DNA from: CAVQJU01 sp963755195
GTDB lineage: Bacteria; Acidobacteriota; Vicinamibacteria; Vicinamibacterales; CAVVIG01
DNA: 64,000 bases
Assembly: GCA_963755195.1 (NCBI GenBank)
Contig: CAVWIZ010000001.1
Coordinates: 558,001-622,000 of the forward strand
Direction: 5' to 3'
The notes below the pieces were generated by a model. It had not been told where the DNA came from. It saw only the letters and a list, made by a program, of their open reading frames with translations, and made no database searches. The position numbers and the translations under genes were made by a program. Positions within the stretch are counted from its first letter, which is position 1. Every line of letters begins with the position of its first letter. This document shows, piece after piece, positions 8,399 through 19,521 of the stretch.

Positions 8399-10967
8399 TC
8401 AAGCCCCTCCGTCTTGGTGATCGCCAAATTCGTACTTCAGCATACCTAGCGACGGCCTCACAGTTCGTGGCATCGATCGAGCGAGTCTTGCCCTTATCTC
8501 TAGATCGCTCTTCTTGGACTCGATGGCCTGGAGGCCCTTCTCGATTTCGTGCCTATGCTGTCCTTCCCAGCCAGTGTTCTTGACACTGAACTGAATCTTC
8601 CGATTGTCTTCGTCGAGAAACGCCCTCAGTGCCACACAAAGACGGATCCAAAAGTCCCGTACGTCTTGAAAATCCCACGGCGGCTCTGCCCCTCGTTCTC
8701 TCGTCACATACTCGAACTTCTTGGCGGCCAGTTCGAGTTGATCCTTGTCATACCGATCCGAGTCTTCGACGACAATCAGCGCCTCCTCGATCATCAAGTG
8801 AGGCAACGCATTCCGACCCGTGCTGGCGCGTTGAAGTCGCACGCTTTCGTCGATCACATACGCCTCTTGTGGAAACACATACGCGCCCAGGAAACCCAGA
8901 AGATGCACGTCCCGCAAGAAGTGGATGTCATCTCCCGCATTGCCTAGCAGTTCGCTGAAAGGCGTTGTCCTGACGATGTCAGATCTTGTAGCCGTGATCA
9001 TGCCGGCCACGATGTTCGTGATGGCCAGGGACTCCGTCCGCCACCATTTCAGTGAGATTCCGAACGGCTTGCGGAACCTCCGAGATGTATCGTAGGACGG
9101 AGCGCTCACATAGCCGATGTCATCGTTCTGCTCGAGTGCCTCGATCAGCGACTGCAGTACGGAACCGACGAGTTGGACGTCATCGTCAAGGAAGATCCGA
9201 TACTGCCCTCGCGAAAACGCTGACGCCAAGTTGCGGTTCTTCGAAATGGTGTTGTCGTTCGAAGATAACACTTGGATCGGATAGCTCACTTCATTGCTAA
9301 CACTCTTGACCGACGCGAGCATCTCGTCGGACAGCATCGAGGGATCCGCGATAACGATCACCACCTCCACATCCAAGCTGCCACGAACGTCTTCTATCTC
9401 GCGAATCCTATCTAGCAGGGAGGCAAATCGACGTTCTACCACTGATGCGATGGCAATTGAAACGTGAGGGAGAGAGTTGCCAGCCTCCTTGTTCGAGAAG
9501 AGCTTGGCGCCAGCGTTCGCTCGCACACTGTTCCAAAACGTGTTCTTCTGGTCCGATAACGACGTCCGATTGCGACCAAACGTCCGGCGAAGGTCCGCCA
9601 TCGCGGACGCGGCATTCGCGTCAATCGAAACCCGAACGGGCGCGAATTTGCCATCCTTGACCATTTCGTTCTTGAACAACCGCTTCTCAGCTTCAAGCAA
9701 CTCGATGAATGTCGGGTCGCCAACGTCATGGGCACGTAGCCGCACACGGTCCTCTAGCCATCTCTTCCGTTCGTCATCCGAGCGACTCGTTCGATGGTTG
9801 ATCAGCGTGTAGGCCAGCATCAGCGCCACAACTGAGAACGCGATTGCTTCCGCAACAAGGCCGGTCGCGGACAAGAGCGCCGGGGCCCTTTCGCCGAGGC
9901 CGGCGCCCCAATGGCGGACGAACACGTTGTGGACGCCGACGACCCACACGATGACGAGGCCAGTGGCCGAGACGCGCAGCCGGCGCCGTTCGGGTTGGTC
10001 GCGCACGCGAAAACTGGCCAGGACGAGAATCACGTAGCCCGCGACCAGGACCGACATCGAGATCGCCACCCAGAGTTCGAGCAACCACACCTGGCGAGCC
10101 GGCAGATAGAACGGCCACGGATTGACGAATAGACTCGGTATGACGCCCCAGATTCCCCCAATGAACCGAATCTCGCTCGTATCGAGAAACGGCGTCGGCA
10201 TCGCGAGCGCAGGTGGGCGATAGATCACGGCCACGGCCGAGAGCACCATCAGTGGCAGAAAGATCGCGGCCGGAGCGAGCACCAACGCCCACGGCCACCG
10301 TCGCGTGAAGAGCGACCGTGGGAATACCGCGCACAGCGAGAACCAGGGCACTGTAATCAGCAGCCAGGATACCGTCGCGAGCGCAATGGGAAGCGAGAGG
10401 ATCGCGGGCAAATGGTGAAGCGCGGCGGCCCATCCGGCAGAGGGAAACGCTTCGGCGACGGCGATCATCGCGAACATCAGAGCCGCAAGGCGCACGCTCA
10501 ATTCGTCAGGGCGTTTGAAGGCCAGGACGAGTGCTAGCAACAATACGACCGCTCTGGCCACTTGAAAGGCGACAACACCGCGATTCCACGTGGTCCAGTT
10601 CGGTTTGGTGATCGTGAACCAGAAATGGAGATGTTCATCACCGCGTCGAACCTGAATCTCCGTCGGCTGGTTTCGCTCGAAGTGCGCCCGCGCGAGGAAC
10701 CAGTCCGTTTGTCCGAGGACCGCGCGCCCGGCGACAGTCTCGATGACGTCTCCCGCCCGCACACCTGCCCGGTCCACGGCGGAGTTCAGGCATCGACGCT
10801 TTCAATTGTCCAAGGGGACGGTGATCCGGCAATCGGCCCGAGTAGAGCAGACCGGAGCCGGCCGGCCCATATGCCTCCTGCCGTGCATTGAAGCCAAGCG
10901 CGAGGATGTATACCGATGCCAGCAGATACATCCACCAGCGCGCGCGGGGCTGGGCAAAAACTCCCAT
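8399..10967 (-). CDS. PDZ, polytopic membrane domain and GT2 glycosyltransferase in one protein
   Basis: The main open frame (8399-10777, about 790 residues) starts inside a PDZ-like domain (AGVRAGDVIETVAGRAV). It has about eight hydrophobic helices between residues 70 and 330, then a cytosolic region ending in a GT-A glycosyltransferase of the GT2 type: strand VSIAIAS near 440, ISKNRNLASA near 530, and the metal site RIFLDDDVQLV near 545, with a predicted acceptor region GNAGDDIHFLRDV. Upstream, 10967-10800 in another frame gives MGVFAQPRARWWMYLLASVY, a first membrane helix that normally precedes such PDZ domains, so the true start is probably 10967 with a frame break near 10790. In acidobacteria this N-terminal module is usually attached to kinases or phosphatases; the glycosyltransferase attachment is unusual. 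Divergent from the TPR gene. Confidence 0.75.
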
Positions 10968-11039
10968 TCAGCCACCGATTATGCGCCCTTCGCAGTTGGC
11001 CGTCCTCGTCCGATTGACGCGACGCGGCGTCTAAACGGC

Positions 11040-13589
11040 ATGCGCATCTGCGGCCTCGCGATTGCGTTGGTTTTCACGCTCTGCAACCCCAGTCGAGCGC
11101 AGCAGTCGCTGCGGCTGTCGTTTTATCCGGCCAACGAGGCCGTCTTGCAGAACTATTCGGCGGAATTCCCTCCCATAGGGGCGGCGTATTCCGTGATGCG
11201 GTCGCAGGTCATGGCCGACCACACCGCACGTCTGCTCCGTGACGCGCCTGCCGGTCCCGAGACGTTCGAAATGCTCGTCTACATGGAACGTTGGCAACAG
11301 GCGGCTGTCGTCTTGGGGCGCCTCATTCAATCGGCGCCGTCACAATTGGCACGTCCCTTCGAGCTGCTGTTGAGCCGCAAGGCACTGCGTTTGAGTCGCA
11401 GGGGCGACGGCGACGATCCGGTGCCGGGGCTGATTACCGAGGCTCGCGCCCAGCTCGGACGGCTCCCGCGCGCCGACGCCGCGCGCGTCGAACGCGCCCT
11501 TGTGCTCCTCGAAGCGGGCGGCGGCGCTCCTCCTCAACCCTCACGGTCTGCTGCGCTGCGGGAGTTCATCGCGCAGTACGCGGGGACCGACGCCGCCCTT
11601 GAAGCTGAAGTAGACCTCATTACATCCTCATCTAGTGACAGAACGGCCTGGATCGCGCCCCTCGACGACGTCGTTAGGCAACACCCCGGCACAACGGCGG
11701 CAGCGATGGCGCTGTTCAAGAAGGCGTTCGAGCTCTCGACGAATCTCCAGAAACGCGGCGTCGATCCGACCGAGCAGATGCTGGAGGTGTTTGCGATTGT
11801 GAGAGACCTGGAGAGCGGTCGCTATCCGCCATGCGAATGGACCGTCAAGGCGCATTGGCTTGGTATCGAGCTGAGACTCCAGCCCCATCTTCAGCAGCCG
11901 ATTGCGGCTGACAACGTCGAGCGCCTCCTGACGGCCTACGTCGACTTCGTCAAGGCTCATTTCCATCTGCCGGAGATGGGAGAAGCGGCAGCAGGCCTCG
12001 AGTCGATGATCAATGGACCGATCTTCGATCTGTTCGTGCTCCGAAGCGACGGTGCCGGCGGCGTCGAGCGGATGCTGTCCGATCTCGAACGTCTTGACGC
12101 GCTGCGTGCGGGCTACCTGCGTGGCGCCTTCTATACGGATCGCCTGAGGACTGCGCCGGCCTCCGAGCGCGCGGGCGTGCTTCAGAAAGCGCATGAGGCG
12201 CTCACGGCGGCCGCGGCGAGCGGCGCCGGTGTGTACGCCCGTCGCGCGTCAGCGACGCTGGCGTCGCTCGACTACGAGGAGGGTGACTTCGACGCCGCGC
12301 GAGCGCGCTTCGGCGCCTACCTGTCTGCGTTTCCCTCGACCACCTATTCCTGGGTGGCCGCGATCCGCCTCGGCCAGTGCGAACAACTGCTCGGCGACGT
12401 CGACGCTGCCGCAGCGGCGTTCCGGGATGCGGCGACACGCTACGGCGGCGTGCCGGCCGCGCGAGAGGTCGCCAGTGTGTACGCCGGACGGGCCAACGAG
12501 ATGCGGTTGCGCTTTCAGGACGCCGTCGTCGACTACGAGCGCGCGTTGGCACAATGGGGCGATCGACGACGGAGCTTGCGGATGGAGTATCGCGCGAGGC
12601 CGGCGGCCGGCGGCTGGACGTTCGTCGAAGTGAACGGAACCGCGCTTGACGCCCGAGTGTCGGAGTTGCGCGCCTCGCTGCGGTTTCCCGAGGGCGCCGA
12701 GCTCGAGCGCGGGCGCTCGGCGCTGAACGACGGCCGACTCGCCGATGCCGTCAATCTGTTCGATCGCTTTCTTGTCGATTACCCGCAGTCGTCGCTCGCC
12801 GGCGAAGCGCGACGGCTGTCGCACCGTGCACGGCTCACTGAAGCTGTCGACCTTGCGCGCCCGTCGAACGCCGGGTCCGACGATGCGGCGGCGCTGACGC
12901 GACTCGCAGCGCTTGCACGCGAGCCCTATGACGACATCACTCCGCTCGCGCAGGTCGTGAGCGCGACCATCATGGTGCGGCAGGGAGACGAGGGCGCGGC
13001 TGCCTCGCTCGTCACGGCGGCATTGCGCGACTGGCAACGGCAACAGCAAACGGCAACGCGTGCGTCGTCGCTCGCGGGCGACATGGCGCGGGATGTCGCG
13101 GACATTCGTGCTCAGGTGTTCGAACAGGGAGGCGCGTCATCGTCCCCAGGGTCCCCAGGGCCCTGGCGGGCGAGCTTCCAGTGGCGACCGTCCAAGGCGC
13201 GATATCAAGTCATCAATCCACACATCGTCGTGGCGTTGGTTGGCGGTGTACCCAGACGCGAGACCGTGTACCCGGCATCGGCGCCGGAGAACACGCTGTT
13301 CCTGCCCTCTGAGCAGATGTCGCTGCTGGTCGAGTCGCTGAACGCGCTCACGCCACCGCGCGAGCGTCCGGAGTTCATCACCGCGTATCTTCCGGTCGAC
13401 CAGGGGACGCTCGGCCGCCTGTCCGCGATTGCGTCGATTCCCAGCGTGTTGTCCGTGACGTTCACCGACGAGGCACGCACGCACGCGGAGGTCTTGATTC
13501 GCACGTGGTCCAGCGGCGGCACGTTGAGAATGGAGAAACAACAAGGCGTGTGGAGCGTGACGGGCGTCGCGGGAACCTACATTAACTGA
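11040..13589 (+). CDS. Large secreted TPR-like repeat protein
   Basis: The ATG at 11040 gives a clear signal peptide (MRICGLAIALVFTLCNPSRA, then QQSLRL). An upstream extension of the frame is basic and runs antisense to the neighbouring gene. The mature protein of about 830 residues is mainly alpha-helical with degenerate TPR-like units: DFDAARARFGAYLSAFP, LGDVDAAAAAFRDAATRYGG, DGRLADAVNLFDRFLVDYPQ. The C-terminal 120 residues change character (ENTLFLPSEQMSLLVESLNA) and resemble a small beta/alpha domain. Likely a periplasmic or outer-membrane-associated scaffold. It is divergent from the PDZ-glycosyltransferase gene with 72 bases between starts, so shared control is possible. Specific function not recognised. 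Confidence 0.7.
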   Translation: MRICGLAIALVFTLCNPSRAQQSLRLSFYPANEAVLQNYSAEFPPIGAAYSVMRSQVMADHTARLLRDAPAGPETFEMLVYMERWQQAAVVLGRLIQSAPSQLARPFELLLSRKALRLSRRGDGDDPVPGLITEARAQLGRLPRADAARVERALVLLEAGGGAPPQPSRSAALREFIAQYAGTDAALEAEVDLITSSSSDRTAWIAPLDDVVRQHPGTTAAAMALFKKAFELSTNLQKRGVDPTEQMLEVFAIVRDLESGRYPPCEWTVKAHWLGIELRLQPHLQQPIAADNVERLLTAYVDFVKAHFHLPEMGEAAAGLESMINGPIFDLFVLRSDGAGGVERMLSDLERLDALRAGYLRGAFYTDRLRTAPASERAGVLQKAHEALTAAAASGAGVYARRASATLASLDYEEGDFDAARARFGAYLSAFPSTTYSWVAAIRLGQCEQLLGDVDAAAAAFRDAATRYGGVPAAREVASVYAGRANEMRLRFQDAVVDYERALAQWGDRRRSLRMEYRARPAAGGWTFVEVNGTALDARVSELRASLRFPEGAELERGRSALNDGRLADAVNLFDRFLVDYPQSSLAGEARRLSHRARLTEAVDLARPSNAGSDDAAALTRLAALAREPYDDITPLAQVVSATIMVRQGDEGAAASLVTAALRDWQRQQQTATRASSLAGDMARDVADIRAQVFEQGGASSSPGSPGPWRASFQWRPSKARYQVINPHIVVALVGGVPRRETVYPASAPENTLFLPSEQMSLLVESLNALTPPRERPEFITAYLPVDQGTLGRLSAIASIPSVLSVTFTDEARTHAEVLIRTWSSGGTLRMEKQQGVWSVTGVAGTYIN

Positions 13590-13636
13590 GGGACGGCTCG
13601 CAAGGAGCTCGCACTTCACCAAAAACGATCGCGCCT

Positions 13637-14485
13637 TTACTTGTCCAGGTGTACCCGGTCTTTCTCGTTCTCGTTGCAGACCGACTCCAGAATGTCGGTG
13701 TCCGGCTGCAGCAGCTCGGTGACCTTGATGGTAAATGGTTTCGTGTACATCTTGGGATCGTCAACGGTCACGCTCAGGTCCAGGTGGCCGAAATCGCGCC
13801 GGTGGAATCGCTCCTGAATGCGCAGCGCATCGCTGTGGGGATGTCCGGCCGAGTCGAGCCAGGTCCCAACGCTAAATCCCGCCGCATCGACGATCAACGT
13901 ATCGCCGTCCCATCGGCCGACTGAGTAGCCGCCCCACGCGGGCTGCGGGTCGACCGGCAGCGGACGGCCGTCCGTGTAGATCTGCCGATGCGTGTTGTCC
14001 ACCTCGTACAGCACCACGATGACGCCGGGCGTCTGAAAGATCTTGAAAGGGGCGTAGCTGTTGATGTCGGTGCGCGGCAGCCCCTGAGGCAGGCAGCGGG
14101 CGGACGAACTGTCGGCCTTTCTCCGGGCATTCTGCCGGAACAACTCCGCGGCGGCGGGGCGCATGGGATTGGCGTCGCGCGGGAAGTCCACCAGGATGTC
14201 GAGGAAGTACTTCGAAAACGTGCTCGGGTCGTCGCCGGGTACGGCGAACGCCTTCACACCGGGACCGAAGAGGCGCTCGTTGTCGGCAGGGGAGTCGTAG
14301 GCGGTTCGCCAGACGCCAGACAGGTCGGGCTTGCCGTTCGATGCGCGCGGTGTCTTCGCCGATAAATCGGGTTTGCCGTCAGCCCCGCGCGGAGTGCCTG
14401 GCGTCGGATAGTTCAGCCACTGACCGGGCGCGAACAACAGCGCGCCCGCAAAGAGCACCCCGAGGCGTCTCGTCACGTCGCTCAT
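13637..14485 (-). CDS. G-x-W-D-G-D-x-L family secreted protein
   Basis: 282 residues with an N-terminal hydrophobic signal (VLFAGALLFAPGQ) followed by the family opening WLNYPTPGTPR and KPDLSGVW. The middle has IVVLYEVDNTHRQIYTDGRP; the signature is VGRWDGDTLIVDAAGF; then HRRDFGHLDLSVTVDDP and a C-terminal NENEKDRVH. It belongs to the same subfamily as the genes at 28455 and 43435. No DUF6152 gene lies beside it. The fold is probably mostly beta; no catalytic motif is recognised. Downstream on the same strand comes nothing until the convergent TPR gene, whose stop is 47 bases away. Confidence 0.75.
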   Translation of the reverse strand: MSDVTRRLGVLFAGALLFAPGQWLNYPTPGTPRGADGKPDLSAKTPRASNGKPDLSGVWRTAYDSPADNERLFGPGVKAFAVPGDDPSTFSKYFLDILVDFPRDANPMRPAAAELFRQNARRKADSSSARCLPQGLPRTDINSYAPFKIFQTPGVIVVLYEVDNTHRQIYTDGRPLPVDPQPAWGGYSVGRWDGDTLIVDAAGFSVGTWLDSAGHPHSDALRIQERFHRRDFGHLDLSVTVDDPKMYTKPFTIKVTELLQPDTDILESVCNENEKDRVHLDK

Positions 14486-14610
14486 ATTGCCGGTAGCTTA
14501 CAACATGGCGGCGGCGGCGGCGATCGCCTCGTCCGCTGGCCCCGCCTGCCAACCACGAAGATTCGAAAGCACGAAGCAGACTCACGCACTCTGGCGCCCA
14601 GCGGAGAATC
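14486..14610. other. Short spacer with degenerate ACGAAG repeats
   Basis: Contains GGCGGCGGCGGCG and an ACGAAG-rich stretch (about 14553-14575) resembling the repeats in the 27.3-27.6 kb spacer. No gene is seen. Confidence 0.5.
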
Positions 14611-16161
14611 TCAGAACTCCACGCCGATGCCGGCGATTTCCGTCGCGAGAATCATGGCAAAAGCCCCGCCGCGCGGATCGCGATCGAGAATCGCCGCGCG
14701 CCGGAGATAGTCTTCCAGAGTCAAGCCGCGAGTCCCGGTGCTTTCCGCGACATCGAACAAGCGGCCGTCGGATGCGGTGCGCGTCAGAATGGCCTGCCAC
14801 GCGCGATCGACAATCGGTCGATAGACGGACGCATCGAGCCATCCTCTGCGGATGCCGCGCACATGGCTGTCGCGATCATCGCCGTGCCTGAGTATTCGGG
14901 ATAGGCGCCGGGGTAGTCGATGACTTCGCGAAACATGCCGTTCTCATCCTGGTATTGGGACAGCGCCTTCATGTGCGTCTGAAACGCCGCGAGCAGCGCC
15001 GGATAGTCCGGATGGTCTTTCGGAAAGTCCGTCAACGTGAGCGCCAGTGCCGAGGGCAGGGAAGCCGTTGCCGCGTCCCCATGCGGCATCCGTCGAGGCC
15101 TGATGCCGGTACAAGCCATCCGGCCGGCCGACGATCTTCTGCATGTAGAAGAAGTGCCGGGCGGCCATGTCGAAGTACTTGCGATCGCCGGAGAGAGCGC
15201 CCGCTTTCGCGAGGATGGGAATGTCCATGAAGACGGAATCGCTCCAGCCGCCATTCAGGGGCATGAAAGCTCTCGGCGAGCCGTCTTCCGTGAATCCACT
15301 ATTGGCGGCTCGAATCACCAGCTGTGCAGCACGCTCGTCTCCGGTACGTCTGGCGATTTCGTAGAAGAGCATGTGTGCCGCAAGCGAGCTCTGCGACGGT
15401 CGGGCGAAGCTGTCCGCCGATCCGTTGAGATACGGATCCGCCAGGCGGAGCACTTCCGCCGTGTTGCCGAGCCGCAACTGCGCGATCAACGCCATCGCCG
15501 AAATGTAGGTGGGCGGTTCAAACTCGTGCCCGTAGACTGTTCCGAGCTCCTCCGCCAATTCCCGCGGCGTCCGGCTCAGCCGCCGAGTGATTTCGAGATG
15601 CGCCTCGGAGAGAGGGATCGGAGCCGAGAGCGACTGGAGAATGCCCGACGTCATGTTTCCGGGCTTTGCGGCGGCCACGCGGCTGGGAATCTTTCCCACG
15701 AAACCGACGACGGATTGCGAGAGAGCATCGGCAAGACCACTGGCGGACTCACCGACGACAATCGCGAGGTCCGGTGCGTGGATGCCGATCCATCGCCACA
15801 ACACGTGCGACTCGGCGTTTTCCCGGTATGCCGTTCCGGCCGGCGGAAACTGAAGCGGCCGTCCATCGGGATTGGCGAGCGGCAGGGCAATGAGCCGGAA
15901 CGCACGACGAGACTGAGGCAACGCCTCGAAGGCTGCAGCTTCCTGGCTCACCACGTCGGCTGTCGCATCCGGACCCGCCAGACCGCCGATGAGCAGCACG
16001 GTCGGTGCCGATGGCGTCGATCCCTCCACAACCATCGCGTTGATCGTGTTGTTGCTGGCCGTCAGGCCGATGCTCCAGCGGTCCGCGGCTGCAAGCGGCA
16101 GGACAGAGAGCAGACAAAGAGCGAGAGCGACGCACGGCAGGGAACGTCGAGCGTTCGCCAC
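14611..16161 (-). CDS. M14-like domain fused to GH105-type hydrolase, two frame breaks
   Basis: Starts MANARRSLPCVALALCLLSV, a signal peptide. Residues 30-170 resemble an M14 carboxypeptidase-like alpha/beta domain (VLLIGGLAGPDAT, IALPLANPDGRPLQFPP) with no complete zinc-binding set seen. From about residue 230 the sequence is a GH105-like (alpha/alpha)6 barrel: ADPYLNGSADSF, GWSDSVFMDIPILAKAGAL, ASTDAAWGRGNGFPAL. The frame changes near 15049 (to SALALTLTDFPKDHPDYPAL, then YPEYSGTAMIATAM) and again near 14865 (to RGIRRGWLDASVYRPIVDRA). Joining the three pieces restores a normal GH105 C-terminus. GH105 enzymes cleave unsaturated uronic residues from pectin-like oligosaccharides. The M14-like domain may be non-catalytic. 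Exported. Confidence 0.75.
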
Positions 16162-16167
16162 CGGGGG

Positions 16168-17292
16168 TTACCTGATATCGCGCGCCTTGTCGGACATGCT
16201 CTCGTCGTACGTGCTCCAGCCCGACTGCTGGCCGTACGGCGACTGCGTCAGCACTGCCTCGATCCGGCGGATCTTGCTCTTCTCGACCCGGAACAGCTCC
16301 GCGATTTCCCAGGTCCAGGGTGAGGTGGGTCCTCCCGTGATCACACGGCCGTCCGAACGCGTGTAGGTGCGCGTCTTGCCTGCCATGTGATCGAAGAAGA
16401 TGAAGCTGAAGACGAGGCCGTATTCCGGATCGACGGCGACGTAGCGGCGATCGCGGATCCGTGACACGAAGTGGATGAGCCCCGATTTGAACTGCTCGAG
16501 GCACCCCCACTGCGACGAATAGGTGCTGGCCGTCTTCGGATCCGCCCGCACTTCGCCCGGCGGCACCGGGTTATTCGTGGACGAGGACGCGTTCTCGAAG
16601 CGCTCGCAGTCGTCGGTGAAGGGATAGTTGCCGAGCCCGTCGTTCTGCTGCATGCCGGTGAAGTACATGTCGGAAATGCGGATGAGATCCGCGCGCGACA
16701 TCCGTTCGGCCTGGGGAATCGGCTGCGTGAACAGCGCGTGCGGCGCGCCCATCGCCTCGAGTCGCACGGCGGGGGGCGGTGGCGGCGCCGGTGCTGCCGC
16801 TTACAGGCGCAGCGCCGCGGCCTCCGCCTCCGGCGGCGGGCCGCACGAAGAGCGCCTCGGCTTCGGAGATCTGGCGATTCACCACCTTGAGCCGCAGCGC
16901 CAGCATGGACGGAACGTCCTGAACGTTCTGCCCGGGCGCGGCGCCGTCCTCGGTGACCGTGGTGATGACGGCCACCTGGCCCGTCTGCGTGTCGGGCACC
17001 CACAGCCGGTACTTGCCTTTGCCGGTCCCCACCTTCCACGAGCCGTCGCCGAGCTCGAGGCGCTGGCCGTTCTCGGTGTATTTCACGTTCGGCGCGAGCG
17101 GCAGCCGCGTGGGATCGCGGGCGATCCAGGCGTCCAGGTACTGCTCGACGAAGCCCTGGAGGCAGGCGCGGTCGCAGGTTCCGGCAGCCCCTGGCCAGAA
17201 CGTCCGGCCTGCCCGGCCCGCCAGGCTTGGGCGGGGCCGCCGCTGCCGAGCATCAGGCCCACGCCAACCACGCACGCGACTGTGCTTCTCAT
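16168..17292 (-). CDS. DUF8021 / SnoaL-like secreted protein, two frame breaks
   Basis: Begins MRSTVACVVGVGLMLGSGG, a signal peptide, then changes frame near 17200. The next segment reads CLQGFVEQYLDAWIARDP and KYTENGQRLELGDGSWKV, an NTF2-like helix and strand opening. After a GC-rich run near 16780 the frame changes again and reads YFTGMQQNDGLGNYPFTDDC, ERFENAS, then LVFSFIFFDHM to the stop at 16168. The pattern 'FTDDCERFENG' is typical of DUF8021-type NTF2-fold proteins, which are exported and of unknown substrate. It lies 6 bases downstream of no other start but precedes the GH105 gene on the same strand by about 6 bases, so co-transcription is likely. Confidence 0.65.
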
Positions 17293-17310
17293 GAAGGCCT
17301 CCGGAACGCC

Positions 17311-17712
17311 CTATTCATCGGGCGAGCGGAAGCGGACCGTGTGCCCGTCCTTGTAGGTGATCGCCGACAGCAGCCCGACCGGGCTCTTGCCGTCGATCGC
17401 CGGCACGATCGTGACGATGATTTCATCCCCGGGCTTGAGGGCATTCGGACCGTCTTTGCAGACCGAGCCTCGAGATTTGCCCGACGCTGCCGCCGACGAA
17501 CGTCCACTCCCGGTCGAGCCGTCCTTGCTCTTCACGTCGAGCTTCATCGTCGAGTGCGGATTCACGAGCCGGAACGCTTTGAACGCCCCGCTGACACTTT
17601 GGCCTCTTTGCCGAGCGCATACACGCCCGCCAGCGAATGATGCGCGTACACCGACGCACTCGCCAGTCAGGAACGCGCTCAGGACGACGAATCGCGAAAT
17701 CCACTTGGTCAT
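17311..17712 (-). CDS. DUF6152 protein with several frame breaks
   Basis: The start at 17712 has GGAG upstream and opens MTKWISRFVVLSAFLTGECV. The expected HHSLAG after the signal is present near 17625 but in a second frame (VYAHHSLA). FKAFRLVNPHSTMKLDVKSK follows in the first frame, REWTFVGGSVGQISRLGL in a third, and NALKPGDEIIVTIVPAIDGK back in the first. Pieced together, the product matches the DUF6152 protein at 46254 almost motif for motif. Three or more indels within 400 bases is exceptional. It lies 49 bases downstream of the 600-residue W-E-G-D gene on the same strand, its likely operon partner. Confidence 0.65.
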   Translation of the reverse strand: MTKWISRFVVLSAFLTGECVGVRASFAGGRVCARQRGQSVSGAFKAFRLVNPHSTMKLDVKSKDGSTGSGRSSAAASGKSRGSVCKDGPNALKPGDEIIVTIVPAIDGKSPVGLLSAITYKDGHTVRFRSPDE

Positions 17713-17760
17713 GTATCTCCATGTCCTCCACCTGGTTCGGCCACGGCCGAACATCAACGT

Positions 17761-19521
17761 TTAATGCCGAATCTGTGTGGCGGCCGCTTCGGTTTCGAAC
17801 GTCGTCTCGCAGTTGCCACGTTCACGCGATGAGACCCGCCGTCGCGCCCGTGCTGGCGCCGAATGACCCGTGTCGGGAACACCAGCGGTTCCGCCAGCAC
17901 CTCCGGGTCTTCGAGCGTCACGTCGTAGATAATGGCATCGCCCTCACGCGTGAACTTCTCGACGATATGCATCTTGTCGGAATGGAAGTAGCCGCCGCGT
18001 CCAATCCATGTCGTGTCGACGAAGCCGATGGAGTCGAGCACGAGCGTATCGCCCTCCCAGCGCCCCATCGTGTCGCCGTAGTACTTGTTCGCGTACTTGG
18101 CGTCCGGCCCGTGCTGCGTTGCCAATCGGGATCACACGAAATTCCGCGAGTCCGCCACCCGCATCGGCAAATTGCCCGTAGAGGAACGTGATGTCGTTCT
18201 CCGTCTGGTAGATGCGCCGCGGCGGGCCCTGACGCGGAAGGCCCAGCGGCTGGCAGGTCATGACCGGATCTTCCTTGTTGGTCCACATGTCGAGCTGCTG
18301 CACCTTGTCCCAGTACTCCGGCTTGTAGATCGGACGACCGAACTGGCCGAAGCGCGAGGGTGAGTAGAGCTCGAAGTCCTCGGTCTGATTGGTGCCTCGG
18401 TTACACGGCTTCTCCTGCGTCGGACCGCATCGCCGTCCGCCGTTCCCCATGTAGTTGCCAATCCAGTCGTTCGCACGCCCAGTTGCCCGTCAGGTCAGGA
18501 TGCCCGCCGATCCGCGGCACGGGCGCCGTCGTGTTCGCCGGCGGCTCCTGCTTCGCAAACACGATCGTGGGCGCCTTCGTGGTGACGTTCATCGCCTTCT
18601 GCACGCTCGGCGGCACGGGCGCCACCACATACACATTGCCCGTCTCCGTCTCGCTCGTCGTCAGGTCGCGGACCACCGCGCCGTTCTTCTTCTCGATCAA
18701 CCGGCCGGCGTAGAACACCTCGATCTTGTTCAGCGGGTTGTTCCAGTCCTTGTAGTCGCTGTAGGTGAACTCGGTCGTCGTCGCGCCCTGCGTGACCACG
18801 ACCTTCTCGGTCATGTACTTCGCATCGAGCGTGGCGGTGCCGGTTGCTCCCGGAACGCCGGGGATCGGGAAGGTCACCACCGGCTTGCCCGCGGCGTCCC
18901 ACGACACGGACGTGTTGCCGACCTTCGTCGCGCCGTCGGCGAGCACCGTGCCCGGGTTGGCGCCCAACGTCCAGGTGTTCATGGTCCCGGCCAGCGCGGA
19001 CTTCGGCGCGCCCTGCGGACTGGCCCAGATGCGAATGAGCCGCTCCTGCACGGCTGCCGGCATCGCCGCAACCTTGCCTTTCGTTCCGGCGATCTCCGCG
19101 CCTGGCGTGTCCTCGTTCCACGCGTACTGCCAGCTGACCACCTCGATGTTCGAGTACGGTCTGCTTGTTCGGGCGCGTGCAGGTGTAATTGATCCGCTGG
19201 CTGAGGGTCTGGTAGTTGGTGCTCGCGCGGAACTTCGACGAGCGTGCACGGCTGGCCGTCGACCTGAATCGTGCCGCCCTTGGCCTGATATTCGAGCGTC
19301 GCGACCATGTCGCGTTCGTCGGTGCCCTTCAGCATGCCCTGGTGCCACATCCAGTTGAAGAGCACGGCCCGCAGGTCCTTGGCTCCTGCCGCGGGTGTGT
19401 AGGGTGCACCGGCGTTCGGGTCAGCGCCACGACCCCGACCCTGCGCGCCGGCCGGAGCCTGCTGCGCACCGGCTGTCGATGCCACGCCGATCGTGAGGAA
19501 AAGGGCGAACGCGAACTTCAT
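17761..19521 (-). CDS. 600-residue G-x-W-E-G-D-x-L protein, copy 1, frameshifted
   Basis: The start at 19521 gives MKFAFALFLTIGVASTAGAQ, a signal peptide, then AKDLRAVLFNWMWHQGMLKG. Ordered pieces in changing frames are: TNYQTLSQRINYTCTRPNKQ, SNIEVVSWQYAWNEDTPGAE, RLIRIWASPQGAPKSALAG, TFPIPGVPGATGTATLDAKY, NGAVVRDLTTSETETGNVYV, GGHPDLTGNW, QQLDMWTNKEDPVMTCQPLG, MGRWEGDTLVLDSIGF and a C-terminal QIRH. The order is identical in the gene at 44463-46237, so this is a true full-length paralogue with about five frame breaks. The N-terminal half (residues 1-300) is absent from the short members of the family; the C-terminal third is the shared W-E-G-D domain. A DUF6152 gene lies downstream. Function unknown. 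Confidence 0.7.

Noticed and set aside
15037..16323. 428-codon plus-strand open frame
   Set aside because: Opposite the M14-GH105 gene; no signal, no domain.
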